Below, in pieces: positions 1 through 7,761 of a stretch of 58,935 nt of DNA; the first letter of the stretch is position 1, and each line of letters starts with the position of its first letter. The position numbers and the translations under genes were made by a program. This DNA comes from Methanocrinis alkalitolerans (GTDB lineage: Archaea; Halobacteriota; Methanosarcinia; Methanotrichales; Methanotrichaceae): assembly GCF_029167205.1 (NCBI RefSeq), contig NZ_JARFPL010000015.1:1-58935 (forward strand). The letters are read 5' to 3'. The notes below the pieces were generated by a model, which was not told the DNA's origin, did no database searches, and was given only the letters and a program-made list of their open reading frames with translations.

Positions 1-122
1 ATGAATGTCCTCAATGCGGGCTGGTCATGGACCGTGACGAGAATGCGGCGATAAACATTCTGAGACTGGGGCTACAGTCTCTGCCAAAAGCTAGAAGCCC
101 CGCCCTTCAGGGCGGGGAGTAG
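1..122 (+). pseudogene. tnpB: 3' end of an IS1341-type TnpB (RNA-guided nuclease), cut by the window edge
   Basis: The window opens inside a tnpB reading frame (codons in phase from base 3). The visible residues carry the second CPQC half of the zinc ribbon and the DRDENAA motif, which holds the last RuvC aspartate of TnpB proteins, then a TAG stop at 120-122. Bases 1-126 are identical to 55619-55744, the 3' end of a second copy of the same element. An 8-bp perfect hairpin (98-105 with 110-117) sits just inside the end and identity stops after TCAC (123-126), the likely right-end cleavage site. Whether the missing 5' part is intact cannot be seen. Confidence 0.85.
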
Positions 123-126
123 TCAC
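1..126 (+). mobile_element. Right end of IS200/IS605-superfamily (IS1341-type) element, copy 1
   Basis: This is the exact 126-bp match to the right end of the element at 54500-55744. The two copies diverge immediately after TCAC, which fixes the right boundary. The bases that follow (127 onwards) would be the guide part of a TnpB-associated right-end RNA. That the window starts inside a repeated IS suggests an assembly break, which is inference. Confidence 0.8.
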
Positions 127-177
127 ACTCGGCTGACGCACCTTGTCGGCGAAGATCCCCAGCTGGTGGTTTGAATA

Positions 178-630
178 ATGGGTGAGGCAGATGCGAAGAA
201 GAGCGAAGGGGGCCCGGACCTGGCCACCGTCGGCCAGAGGCTCTCGTCTTTCATCGTCGACTTGATAGTCTTGAGCGTGATCTACATCGCCCTGATCTTC
301 CTCTCCGGAGGCGAGATGGGCGAGGCGATGGCCGGAAGCGGCGTAGTTGAGGAGCTCTCGCCGGTTTACTTCATCATGGCGGCGATCGGGATGGGATACT
401 ACACCTACTTCTTCGGGAAAGGAGAGACCCCAGGGATGAGGCTTGTGGAGATCAGGCTGGTCCGGGCCGACGGCGTCGAGCCGGTGGGCCTGCGCAGGGG
501 CTTTCTCCGATGGGTCGGGATGGAGATATCCGGGATCGTCCTCCTCCTGGGGTACGCCTGGGTCCTCATCGACAAGAAGAGGCAGGGGTGGCACGACAAG
601 ATCGCCGGGACCTACGTCGTAAGAGCGTGA
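178..630 (+). CDS. RDD family integral membrane protein (copy 1)
   Basis: A 150-residue protein with an RDD-domain pattern: an Arg followed by an Asp in the first membrane helix (QRL...IVDLI), a second helix near 60-78 and a third near 112-133, ending in the conserved DKKRQGWHDKIAGT tail. RDD proteins are small polytopic membrane proteins; transport has been proposed for some members but no substrate can be named here. The first about 20 residues are charged and cytoplasmic-looking. A GGTGGT ribosome site precedes the ATG. It is a tandem paralog of the gene at 910-1338. It lies directly behind an IS end, so its promoter region may have been altered by the insertion. Confidence 0.85.
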   Translation: MGEADAKKSEGGPDLATVGQRLSSFIVDLIVLSVIYIALIFLSGGEMGEAMAGSGVVEELSPVYFIMAAIGMGYYTYFFGKGETPGMRLVEIRLVRADGVEPVGLRRGFLRWVGMEISGIVLLLGYAWVLIDKKRQGWHDKIAGTYVVRA

Positions 631-850
631 TGGATGACCACCCGGAAATTTTCGGGTGATCTTTCGGACCTGACACCTTTAGCCCAAAGAAGCCCGAAGG
701 AGATCCCCCTTGCCCAGCATCCATAGCCAATTTAGGGGCTTTGATCCTCGGATCCATTCCAAGCATTTTTACCGTGTTGAGATAAATTACGAAATCCGAC
801 CATTTACGAAATCCGAAAATTAATCGATAAGCTTAACGAAAACAAGGAGA

Positions 851-902
851 ATATTTATATGAGGGTTATGTAACTGATTATCGGAGAAATTTTATGGAGG
901 TG
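851..902 (+). promoter_or_regulatory. Promoter and ribosome binding site of the second RDD gene
   Basis: In the AT-rich gap between the RDD genes, ATATTTATAT (851-860) is a good archaeal TATA box. Transcription would be expected to start roughly 25 bases downstream. A strong Shine-Dalgarno GGAGGTG lies at 896-902, seven bases before the ATG at 910. The rest of the 631-909 gap shows no other gene. Confidence 0.6.
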
Positions 903-909
903 CTGGAAG

Positions 910-1338
910 ATGGAGATGGAAATCGCTGAAGAGAAGATGGGGCTGACCCTAGATCTGGCGAGCGTGGGGTCGAGGTTCATATGTTACCTGATCGACACCA
1001 TCATAGTCGGAGTCATAGGATCGTTCCTCAGCTACGCCTCGATGAACGTCGGAGGCGCTCTGAGCGGCATAATCGCCTTCCTGGGCGTCCTGGTATCGGT
1101 CGGTTACTACACCTACTTCTTCGGAAACGGCCAGACTCCGGGAATGATGGCGATGAAGATCAAGCTGGTCGGGACCGACGGGACCTATCCGATCGGATAC
1201 GGAAAGGGCTTCCTCCGGTGGATCGGGATGATCATATCTGCGATGGTGATACTCCTAGGATTTGTCTGGATCTTGATAGACAAGAAGAGGCAGGGGTGGC
1301 ACGACAAGATCGCCGGGACGTATGTCGTCAACGTCTGA
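910..1338 (+). CDS. RDD family integral membrane protein (copy 2)
   Basis: A 142-residue paralog of the preceding gene with the same three-helix RDD architecture (RFICYLID in helix 1, YYTYFFGNGQTPGM in the middle loop). The C-terminal tail DKKRQGWHDKIAGTYVV matches the first copy almost residue for residue, and the DNA is near-identical over about 50 bases there while the N-terminal halves have diverged. That suggests strong constraint or gene conversion of the 3' end. It has its own TATA box and Shine-Dalgarno. Function is unknown beyond membrane location. Confidence 0.88.
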   Translation: MEMEIAEEKMGLTLDLASVGSRFICYLIDTIIVGVIGSFLSYASMNVGGALSGIIAFLGVLVSVGYYTYFFGNGQTPGMMAMKIKLVGTDGTYPIGYGKGFLRWIGMIISAMVILLGFVWILIDKKRQGWHDKIAGTYVVNV

Positions 1339-1363
1339 TCTCGGATTAGAGATGCCCAATCTA

Positions 1364-1398
1364 AGATTTGGGGGGCGGCCTAGGCCCTCCCTAAATCT
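1364..1398. terminator. Likely bidirectional hairpin terminator between RDD gene and trmJ
   Basis: An inverted repeat pairs AGATTT...GGGGGG with CCTCCC...AAATCT around the palindrome GGCCTAGGCC. On the plus strand it is followed by CACCTTTTTCTT. It sits in the 70-base gap between two converging genes, where a terminator serving both strands is expected. Confidence 0.55.
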
Positions 1399-1408
1399 CA
1401 CCTTTTTC

Positions 1409-2200
1409 TTACGGGAGCGTCCCCTCCACAATCCCCCTACAGACCCCGGCGTCCTCCCCGACTTCTCCACCCCCCTCGACTTCTCCGTCTTTCTCGAACT
1501 CGCCACCCCGGTGGACTGCACCCCACCGGAGGTTTTCGACGATCCCGTAGAGGGTCTGAACCTCCCGGTCGGTGAGGGTCGCCCTCCCGAAGATCCGCTT
1601 CAACATCAGCATCGTCTTATCGAGCTTATGCTGGTGGTACTCCGACGCCACGAGAGCGGTCCGGAACCGGGCGAGGAGGCGTGCGAGGTTCTCGGAGCGG
1701 GCCAGCTCCACCTCACCGGCCCCGACGGCGGACAGCTCATAAAATAGAACGGCTGCGGCGTGGGATATGTTCATTATCGGATACTCGGGGCTTGTGGGTA
1801 TCGAGACGATGAGATCGCAGGCGGAAAGCTCCTGGCGGGAGAGGCCGTCGTCCTCCCGTCCTAGAAGAAGGGCCACATCCCCCGCCGTCCCCCCGAGCCT
1901 CTCTGCCAATTCCTTTGGAGAGAGGGCAGGAACCCTCAGGTGTCGATTGGTGGAGCGGCCCAAAACTCCCGTCGTCCCGACGACGAGGTTTGCGGCCGCC
2001 ACCGCCTCGTCGAGCCCCTCCGCGACCCTCGCCCCCTCCATCAGGTCTCGGGCGTGGGAGGCCATGGCCAGGCCGAAATCCCCGATCTCGCAGGGGCGGA
2101 CGAGGACGAGGTCTGCGAAGCCGAAGTTCTTCATCGCCCTCGCCACAGAGCCGACGTTCCCCTCGTACATCGGCTCCACCAGAACGACCGATAGCCTCAT
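1409..2200 (-). CDS. trmJ: TrmJ-type SPOUT tRNA (cytidine/uridine-2'-O-)-methyltransferase
   Basis: The 263-residue product has the SpoU/TrmH signature set: VEPMYEGNVGSVARAMKNFG at the N-terminus (trefoil-knot motif 1 with the Asn-Arg pair), LLLGREDDGLS near the middle (motif 2) and IPTSPEYPIMNISHAAAV (motif 3, SAM-binding knot). Archaeal TrmJ methylates the 2'-OH of the tRNA anticodon-loop residue 32. The ATG overlaps the rtcB stop (ATGA), so it is translationally coupled to the tRNA ligase gene. The last about 40 residues are a low-complexity Gly/Glu tail of no recognisable function. Confidence 0.88.
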   Translation of the reverse strand: MRLSVVLVEPMYEGNVGSVARAMKNFGFADLVLVRPCEIGDFGLAMASHARDLMEGARVAEGLDEAVAAANLVVGTTGVLGRSTNRHLRVPALSPKELAERLGGTAGDVALLLGREDDGLSRQELSACDLIVSIPTSPEYPIMNISHAAAVLFYELSAVGAGEVELARSENLARLLARFRTALVASEYHQHKLDKTMLMLKRIFGRATLTDREVQTLYGIVENLRWGAVHRGGEFEKDGEVEGGGEVGEDAGVCRGIVEGTLP

Positions 2201-3618
2201 CCCTTGGAGACTCCCAGGGGCACGACCCTCGCCACCTTCCTCGCTATATCCAGGCGGTGGACGACGTCGACGACCTCGTCGCTGGGCTTGTAGACCTCGG
2301 GTGCCTCCTCGGCGAGCATCTTCGGGTGGGTCGCCATAACCTTGATCCCCCGCCGCGAGAGGGCGTCCTTCACCTCGGTCCCTCCGTATGTCTTCTTCGC
2401 CTGGGTCCTGGACATGATCCTCCCCGCCCCGTGGCAGGCGGAGCCGAAGGTGAGTTTCATCGCCCCCTCTCCTCCGCAGAGGACGTAAGATGGAGTCCCC
2501 ATCGACCCGGGTATGATCACCGGCTGGCCCAGATCCCGATAAGCGTCCGGGATCTCTCGCCTCCCCGGACCAAAGGCCCTCGTCGCCCCTTTCCTGTGTA
2601 CGACGAGCCTCTCCATCGCCCCGTCGACGGAGTGCTCCTCGACCTTGGCGACGTTGTGGGCGACGTCGTAGACGAGGTCGAGGCGAGCCTCGGGGAAGAA
2701 CCTCTCGAAGACCTCCCTCGTCCAGGCGGAGATGATCTGCCGGTTCGCCCAGGCGTAGTTCGCGGCAGCCGCCATCGCCCCGAAGTAGTTATCGGCCTCC
2801 GGAGTCCCCAGGGGCGCGCAGGCGAGCTGCTTATCGGGGAGGTCTATGCCGTACTTTCGGACCGCCCGGCTGAGGACCTGGAGGTGGTCGGTACAGATCT
2901 GGTGGCCTGCCCCCCTCGATCCGCAGTGGATCATGACGGTGATCTGCCCCTCAAAGAGGCCGAACCTTTTGGCGAGGCCAAAATCGAAGATCTCGTCGAC
3001 CCTCTGGATCTCCAGGAAGTGGTTTCCGCTCCCCAGGGTCCCAAGCTGGGGCCTGCCCCTCTTCCTCGCCTTGAGGCTCACCTGTTCCGGCATCGCTCCC
3101 TCCATCCGGCCGTCCTCCTCGCAGTGCTCGAGGTCTGCGGGAACGCCATACCCCGCCTCCACCGCCCAGGCTGCCCCCCGGGTGAAGGCCTCATCGAGCT
3201 CGTGCTCCGAGACCCGGAGCCTCCCCTTGGCTCCTACGCCGGAAGGGACGTCGTGGAAGAGGTCCTCGACGAGGTTTGATATCATCGGCACCACATCCTT
3301 CGCGAAGAGGTCTGTCCTGAGCATCCGGACGCCGCAGTTTATGTCAAAGCCGACTCCACCGGGGCTAATGACCCCACCATCCTCCCGGAAGGCGGCGACG
3401 CCCCCGATGGGAAATCCGTAGCCTAGATGGGCGTCGGGCATCGCCATGGAACATCTTACTATGCCGGGGAGGGTGGCGACGTTCGCCACCTGGTCGATGG
3501 TTCCCGGTTCGACCTGCTCTAAGAGCTTCTCGGAGATGAAGATCCTTCCCGGTACCCGCATCCCTTTCTGGTGGCCCATCGGCACCTCAAAGATGTAATC
3601 GTCAACCTTCTTCAGCAT
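2197..3618 (-). CDS. rtcB: RNA-splicing ligase RtcB (3'-phosphate, GTP-dependent)
   Basis: A 473-residue RtcB. It joins tRNA exon halves after intron removal by the splicing endonuclease, using a guanylylated histidine and Mn2+. Visible landmarks are FDINCGVRM (metal Asp and Cys), GSGNHFLE, HCGSRGAGH (metal His), YDVAHNVAK, the HGAGR segment that carries the GMP-accepting His, and a C-terminal metal-site region. Length fits intein-free archaeal RtcB. The start is supported by AGGTGATC three bases before the ATG. It lies 9 bases behind archease and overlaps trmJ by 4. Two intron-containing tRNA genes occur in the same window and are natural substrates. Confidence 0.97.
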   Translation of the reverse strand: MLKKVDDYIFEVPMGHQKGMRVPGRIFISEKLLEQVEPGTIDQVANVATLPGIVRCSMAMPDAHLGYGFPIGGVAAFREDGGVISPGGVGFDINCGVRMLRTDLFAKDVVPMISNLVEDLFHDVPSGVGAKGRLRVSEHELDEAFTRGAAWAVEAGYGVPADLEHCEEDGRMEGAMPEQVSLKARKRGRPQLGTLGSGNHFLEIQRVDEIFDFGLAKRFGLFEGQITVMIHCGSRGAGHQICTDHLQVLSRAVRKYGIDLPDKQLACAPLGTPEADNYFGAMAAAANYAWANRQIISAWTREVFERFFPEARLDLVYDVAHNVAKVEEHSVDGAMERLVVHRKGATRAFGPGRREIPDAYRDLGQPVIIPGSMGTPSYVLCGGEGAMKLTFGSACHGAGRIMSRTQAKKTYGGTEVKDALSRRGIKVMATHPKMLAEEAPEVYKPSDEVVDVVHRLDIARKVARVVPLGVSKG

Positions 3619-3627
3619 GAGATCACC

Positions 3628-4083
3628 TCAAACGTCCAAAACCACCTGAGCGGTCCAGATCTCGTCTCCACCCTCTCCCGCTTCTTTCTTTATCTCGAAC
3701 TGGTGGAGGGTGACCGCCTTCACCTCCGTCTCGAAGAGGTGCCTTCCGGCGTCGACCCTCTCCCCGCCGACCCGACCTGAAAGCCTCCAGCCCCCCTCCA
3801 CCTCCTCGATCTCCGCCTGGAACTTCGAAAACGCCGCCAGCTCCACCTCGAAGAGGTAGAGGATCTCCGAGAGCCAGTCGTAGAGGAGCCCCTCCAGGGA
3901 CTCCGCTTCGATATCGACGGGCCAGGTTTCCTCCACCCTGACGGTGGCGGGGTCTATCATGGCCCCGATCATCGCCAGCCCCGCGTTCTCGAAGGCCTCC
4001 TCCAGGCTCCGGCCCCGGGCCCGGAACTTGACGTCGGCGGTATGTTCGAGATATTCGATAGTTTCCATCTTCGGTACGATCAA
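3628..4083 (-). CDS. Archease, RtcB activator
   Basis: A 151-residue archease with the family start YLEHTADVKFRARG and conserved acidic residues that bind metal. Archease stimulates RtcB guanylylation and multiple turnover and is often encoded next to it, as here. Two starts are possible: ATG at 4083 or ATG at 4068 (METIEYLEH). The second fits the usual family N-terminus better. It ends with a direct Asp-Val-stop, 9 bases before rtcB. An AT-rich TATA-like stretch at about 4095-4105 could drive the operon on this strand. Confidence 0.93.
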   Translation of the reverse strand: MIVPKMETIEYLEHTADVKFRARGRSLEEAFENAGLAMIGAMIDPATVRVEETWPVDIEAESLEGLLYDWLSEILYLFEVELAAFSKFQAEIEEVEGGWRLSGRVGGERVDAGRHLFETEVKAVTLHQFEIKKEAGEGGDEIWTAQVVLDV

Positions 4084-4250
4084 GGGGTCGGGGTTTATTA
4101 ATAGGTTGAGGTCGGCCTCTCGCCTCCATCCGGAGGGGCAGAGACCTCCCCATCGATTTTTATCGGCCCTTTACTATCAAATCCGCCCCTCCCGCCGAGA
4201 GGTAGAGGCTAAATACCATAGGTATATCGAGGTTCAGTTGGTGAATCGGC

Positions 4251-4799
4251 ATGGCGGAGACCATTGAAGAGATCGCATCCCGGGTTCGCGAGCTGCGAGA
4301 GCTGTCGAAGGTGACGGCAGAGGAGATGGCAGAATACCTGAAGGTTCCCCTGGAGACCTACTGCTGCTACGAGGAGGGGAAGACGGATATTCCGGCGAGC
4401 AAGCTCTTCGAGATCGGGCAGAGGCTCGACGTGGATATGAACCTCCTTCTCACCGGCGAAGAGGCGAGGATGCGGATATTCACTGTAACGAGGAAGGGGG
4501 AGGGGGTCGAGGTGGAACGGAGGAGGCAGTACAGGTACCAGAACCTGGCTGGCAAATTCCTCTCCAAGAAGGCTGAGTTCTTCACCGTCACCATCGATCC
4601 GATGAAGGAGAAGCCCACCGCCTACAGCCATCCGGGGCAGGAGTTCGATTACGTCCTGGAGGGGTCGCTCAAGTTCTACATCCACGATCACGAGATCATC
4701 CTGGACGAAGGCGACTCGATCCTCTTCGACTCTTCCTACAGACACGCCATGGAGGCAAAGAACGGCCGGCCCGCAAAGATGCTCGTCGTGGTGATATAA
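4251..4799 (+). CDS. XRE-type HTH plus cupin domain protein (probable regulator)
   Basis: A 182-residue protein with an N-terminal helix-turn-helix (about 8-62; VTAEEMAEYLKVPLETYCCYEEG) and a C-terminal cupin barrel (about 100-182; SHPGQEFDYVLEGSLKFYI and the second cupin motif DEGDSILFDSSYRHAM). HTH-cupin proteins usually sense a small ligand and regulate neighbouring genes. It lies 21 bases upstream of the acyl-CoA synthetase and heads the vor operon, so local or autogenous control is likely. The ligand is not known; a CoA- or carboxylate-derived signal is speculation. TATA-like TAAATACC sits about 40 bases upstream. Confidence 0.85.
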   Translation: MAETIEEIASRVRELRELSKVTAEEMAEYLKVPLETYCCYEEGKTDIPASKLFEIGQRLDVDMNLLLTGEEARMRIFTVTRKGEGVEVERRRQYRYQNLAGKFLSKKAEFFTVTIDPMKEKPTAYSHPGQEFDYVLEGSLKFYIHDHEIILDEGDSILFDSSYRHAMEAKNGRPAKMLVVVI

Positions 4800-4820
4800 C
4801 AGCACAGAGAGGATCTTAAA

Positions 4821-6713
4821 ATGTCGTCTTTACTGGAGAGGTTCGTCTCGAGGACGGAATTCGATAGCTACGAGGATTTCATAGAGAACTTCAAGATCAA
4901 GGTCCCAGAGAACTTCAACTTCGCCTTCGACGTGGTCGACGTCTATGCGAAAGATGACCCCGATAAGGTCGCCCTCGTCTGGTGCAACGACCTCGGCGAG
5001 GAGAGGATCATAACCTTCGGGGAGATGAAGCGCGAGAGCGACAGGGCTGCCAACTTCTTTTTGGGCCGCGGGATCAAAAAGGGGAAGACGGTGATGCTAT
5101 CACTAAAGAGCCGGTACGAGTTCTGGATCTGCATGATCGGACTTCACAAGATCGGCGCCGTCGCCATCCCCGCCACCCACATGCTGAAGAGGAAGGATAT
5201 CGTCTACCGGATCAGGAGGGCGGACCTCTCCATGATCATCTCCATCGCCGGCGAGGGTGTCCCCGAGGAGGTAGACGGAGCCTGCGACGAGCTGGGAGGC
5301 GCCCCGGTCTTGAAGGCCTTCGTCGGGGACGGCTCCAGGGACGGCTGGCTGAACTTGAAGGGCGAGCTGGAAGCGGCATCCCCAGAGTTCGAGAGGCAGA
5401 CGGGCGACGCCGCGACGAAGAACTCCGACGTCCTCCTCGCCTACTTCACCTCCGGGACGACCGGCAACCCCAAGATGGTCAACCACGATCAGACCTACCC
5501 CCTCGGCCACATCCTGACAGCCAAGTTCTGGCAGAACGTCGAGGACGACGGCCTCCACTACACCGTCGCAGACACCGGCTGGGGAAAGGCGGTCTGGGGT
5601 AAGCTCTACGGCCAGTGGATCGCGGGCTCTGCTGTCTTCGTCTACGACTACGACCGCTTCGACGCCGGACGGATGATGGAGATGGCGGCGAAGTACAAAG
5701 TCACCACCTTCTGTGCTCCACCCACCATCTATCGGTTCATGATTAAGGAGGACGTCTCTGGGTACGACTTCTCGACCCTCAGGTACGCCGTCACCGCCGG
5801 CGAGCCCCTAAACCCGACGATATACGACAGGTTCCTCGCGGCTACGGGGCTTCGGCTGATGGAGGGGTTCGGCCAGACGGAGACGGTCGTCGCCATAGCC
5901 AACTACCCGTGGATGGACCCGAAGCCCGGGTCCATGGGAAAGCCCTCGCCAGGATACAATATGGTCCTGGTGGACAAGAACGACCGGATCTGCGAGGTCG
6001 GCGAGGAGGGGGAGATCGTCATCAAGACCGACGGAGGCAGGCCTCCAGGCCTCTTCGTCGACTATCACCTCGACCCCGAGAAGATGAGGAACACCTGGCA
6101 CGACGACTACTATCACACCGGAGATACCGCCTGGGTCGACGAGGACGGGTACTTCTGGTTCGTCGGGAGGGCCGACGACATCATCAAGAGCTCCGGTTAT
6201 CGGGTAGGCCCCTTCGAGGTGGAGAGCGCCCTCCTCACCCATCCGGCGGTCCTGGATTGCGCCATCACAGGGGTCCCGGACGCCCTCCGGGGGCAGGTGG
6301 TGAAGGCTACGGTCGTCCTGACCAAGGGCTACGTCCCGTCGGAGGAGCTGAAGGCGGAGCTACAAAACCACGTCAAGAGGATCACAGCCCCCTACAAGTA
6401 CCCGAGGATCGTCGAGTTCGCCGATGAGCTGCCAAAGACGATCAGCGGCAAGATCAGAAGGGTCGAGATCAGGGAGAAGGATAAGCCCTACCCGGTGATA
6501 AACGCCATCGAATGCAAAGCCTGCGAGAGGTGCATCATCGCCTGCCCCGCAAACGTCCTCACCCTCGGGGAGGAGCTCAACGCCCGAGGCTACCGTTTCG
6601 CCGTCTATTCGGGGGAGGGATGTATCGGCTGCGGGAACTGCTATTACACCTGTCCCGAGCCCTTCGCCGTCGAGGTCCACATACCTTCAAAGGAGAGGTT
6701 CCAGGAGGATTGA
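4821..6713 (+). CDS. AMP-forming acyl-CoA synthetase fused to a two-cluster ferredoxin domain
   Basis: A 630-residue fusion. Residues about 1-560 are an adenylate-forming acyl-CoA synthetase of the medium-chain type: phosphate loop YFTSGTTGNPKM, GFGQTET, YHTGDTAW, hinge region GRADDIIKSSGYR, and the catalytic Lys in SGKIRR. The last about 70 residues hold two CxxCxxCxxxC motifs (CKACERCIIACP; CIGCGNCYYTCP), a bacterial-type 2[4Fe-4S] ferredoxin. The vorB start follows 4 bases later. In methanogen VOR the ferredoxin subunit VorC is normally a separate small protein, so this C-terminus probably replaces it. Likely substrates are branched-chain or short acids whose CoA esters are carboxylated by the downstream enzyme; this is inferred from context. 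Confidence 0.9.
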   Translation: MSSLLERFVSRTEFDSYEDFIENFKIKVPENFNFAFDVVDVYAKDDPDKVALVWCNDLGEERIITFGEMKRESDRAANFFLGRGIKKGKTVMLSLKSRYEFWICMIGLHKIGAVAIPATHMLKRKDIVYRIRRADLSMIISIAGEGVPEEVDGACDELGGAPVLKAFVGDGSRDGWLNLKGELEAASPEFERQTGDAATKNSDVLLAYFTSGTTGNPKMVNHDQTYPLGHILTAKFWQNVEDDGLHYTVADTGWGKAVWGKLYGQWIAGSAVFVYDYDRFDAGRMMEMAAKYKVTTFCAPPTIYRFMIKEDVSGYDFSTLRYAVTAGEPLNPTIYDRFLAATGLRLMEGFGQTETVVAIANYPWMDPKPGSMGKPSPGYNMVLVDKNDRICEVGEEGEIVIKTDGGRPPGLFVDYHLDPEKMRNTWHDDYYHTGDTAWVDEDGYFWFVGRADDIIKSSGYRVGPFEVESALLTHPAVLDCAITGVPDALRGQVVKATVVLTKGYVPSEELKAELQNHVKRITAPYKYPRIVEFADELPKTISGKIRRVEIREKDKPYPVINAIECKACERCIIACPANVLTLGEELNARGYRFAVYSGEGCIGCGNCYYTCPEPFAVEVHIPSKERFQED

Positions 6714-6717
6714 AGAG

Positions 6718-7761
6718 ATGCCAGCCCAGCTAGTTGATGGAAACAGCGCAGTGATCGTCGGGGCGATGTACGCGGGATGCGACTGCTACTTCGGCTACCC
6801 CATAACCCCCGCCAGCGAGATCCTCCATGAGGCCTCAAAATACTTCCCCAAGGTGGGGAGGAAGTTCGTCCAGGCGGAGTCGGAAGAGGCGGCGATAAAC
6901 ATGGTCTACGGGGCGGCGGCCGCCGGCCACCGGGTCCTCGCCGCCTCCTCCGGCCCCGGCATGAGCCTCAAGCAGGAGGGGATATCCTACATTGCGGGGG
7001 CAGAGCTGCCCTGCGTCATCGTCGACATCGCGAGAGCCGGACCGGGCCTTGGAAACATCGGGCCGGAGCAGTCCGACTACAACCAGACGGTCAAGGGCGG
7101 AGGTCACGGATGCTACAGGAACATAGTTCTCGCCCCAAACTCCGTCCAGGAGATGTGCGACTTCACCATCAAGGCCTTCGACCTCGCCTTCAAGTACAGA
7201 AACCCGGCGGTGATCCTCGCCGACGGTGTCCTGGGCCATATGGTAGAGCCTTTGAGCTTTCCGGAAGAAGCGATCGAGCCTGATATCGACGATTCCTGGG
7301 CCGTCCGCGGGAATAGGAAGACGAGAGGAAACCTGGTCACCTCCATAGACCTCGACTTCAAAGAGCTGGAGGCCCACAACCTCAAGCTACAGGCGAAGTA
7401 CCATCGGATCCGGGAGGACGAAGTTGAGTATGAGCTTTACAGGTGCGAGGACGCCTACGTCATCCTCGTCTCCTACGGGATCAGCAGCAGGATCGCAAAG
7501 TCCGCCGTCGACGGCGCGAGGGAAGAGGGGATACGCGCCGGCCTCTTCAGGCCCATATCCCTCTTCCCCTTCCCCAACGGGGAGCTGAAGGCCTTCGCCG
7601 AAAGGGACTGCCAGTTCATCTCCGTCGAGATGAGCGACGGCCAATTGAGAGAGGACATAAGGCTTGCGACGGGATGTCGGGACGTCGCCCTGGTCTCGAG
7701 GTACGGAGGAAACCTCATCCAGCGCGACCAGATCCTAGAAAAGATCAGGGAGGTGGCATAA
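6718..7761 (+). CDS. vorB: 2-oxoacid:ferredoxin oxidoreductase alpha subunit (VorB-like, 2-ketoisovalerate type)
   Basis: A 347-residue alpha subunit of the pyruvate:ferredoxin oxidoreductase superfamily: YFGYPITPASEI, QAESEEAAINMVYGAA, SSGPGMSLKQEG and GPGLGNIGPEQSDY are the pyrimidine-domain motifs. Length and motifs match VorB of methanogen ketoisovalerate oxidoreductase rather than the longer pyruvate PorA. It would interconvert branched-chain 2-oxoacids and acyl-CoA plus CO2 with ferredoxin. Its stop abuts the vorA ATG directly, and it begins 4 bases behind the synthetase. Assignment to VOR rather than the related KOR rests on the fused VorA next door. Confidence 0.88.
   Translation: MPAQLVDGNSAVIVGAMYAGCDCYFGYPITPASEILHEASKYFPKVGRKFVQAESEEAAINMVYGAAAAGHRVLAASSGPGMSLKQEGISYIAGAELPCVIVDIARAGPGLGNIGPEQSDYNQTVKGGGHGCYRNIVLAPNSVQEMCDFTIKAFDLAFKYRNPAVILADGVLGHMVEPLSFPEEAIEPDIDDSWAVRGNRKTRGNLVTSIDLDFKELEAHNLKLQAKYHRIREDEVEYELYRCEDAYVILVSYGISSRIAKSAVDGAREEGIRAGLFRPISLFPFPNGELKAFAERDCQFISVEMSDGQLREDIRLATGCRDVALVSRYGGNLIQRDQILEKIREVA

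Noticed and set aside
1915..3279. Long plus-strand open frame opposite rtcB
   Set aside because: It lies antisense to a clearly conserved RtcB, is Pro/Arg/Ser-rich, and has no motif; a high-GC shadow frame.
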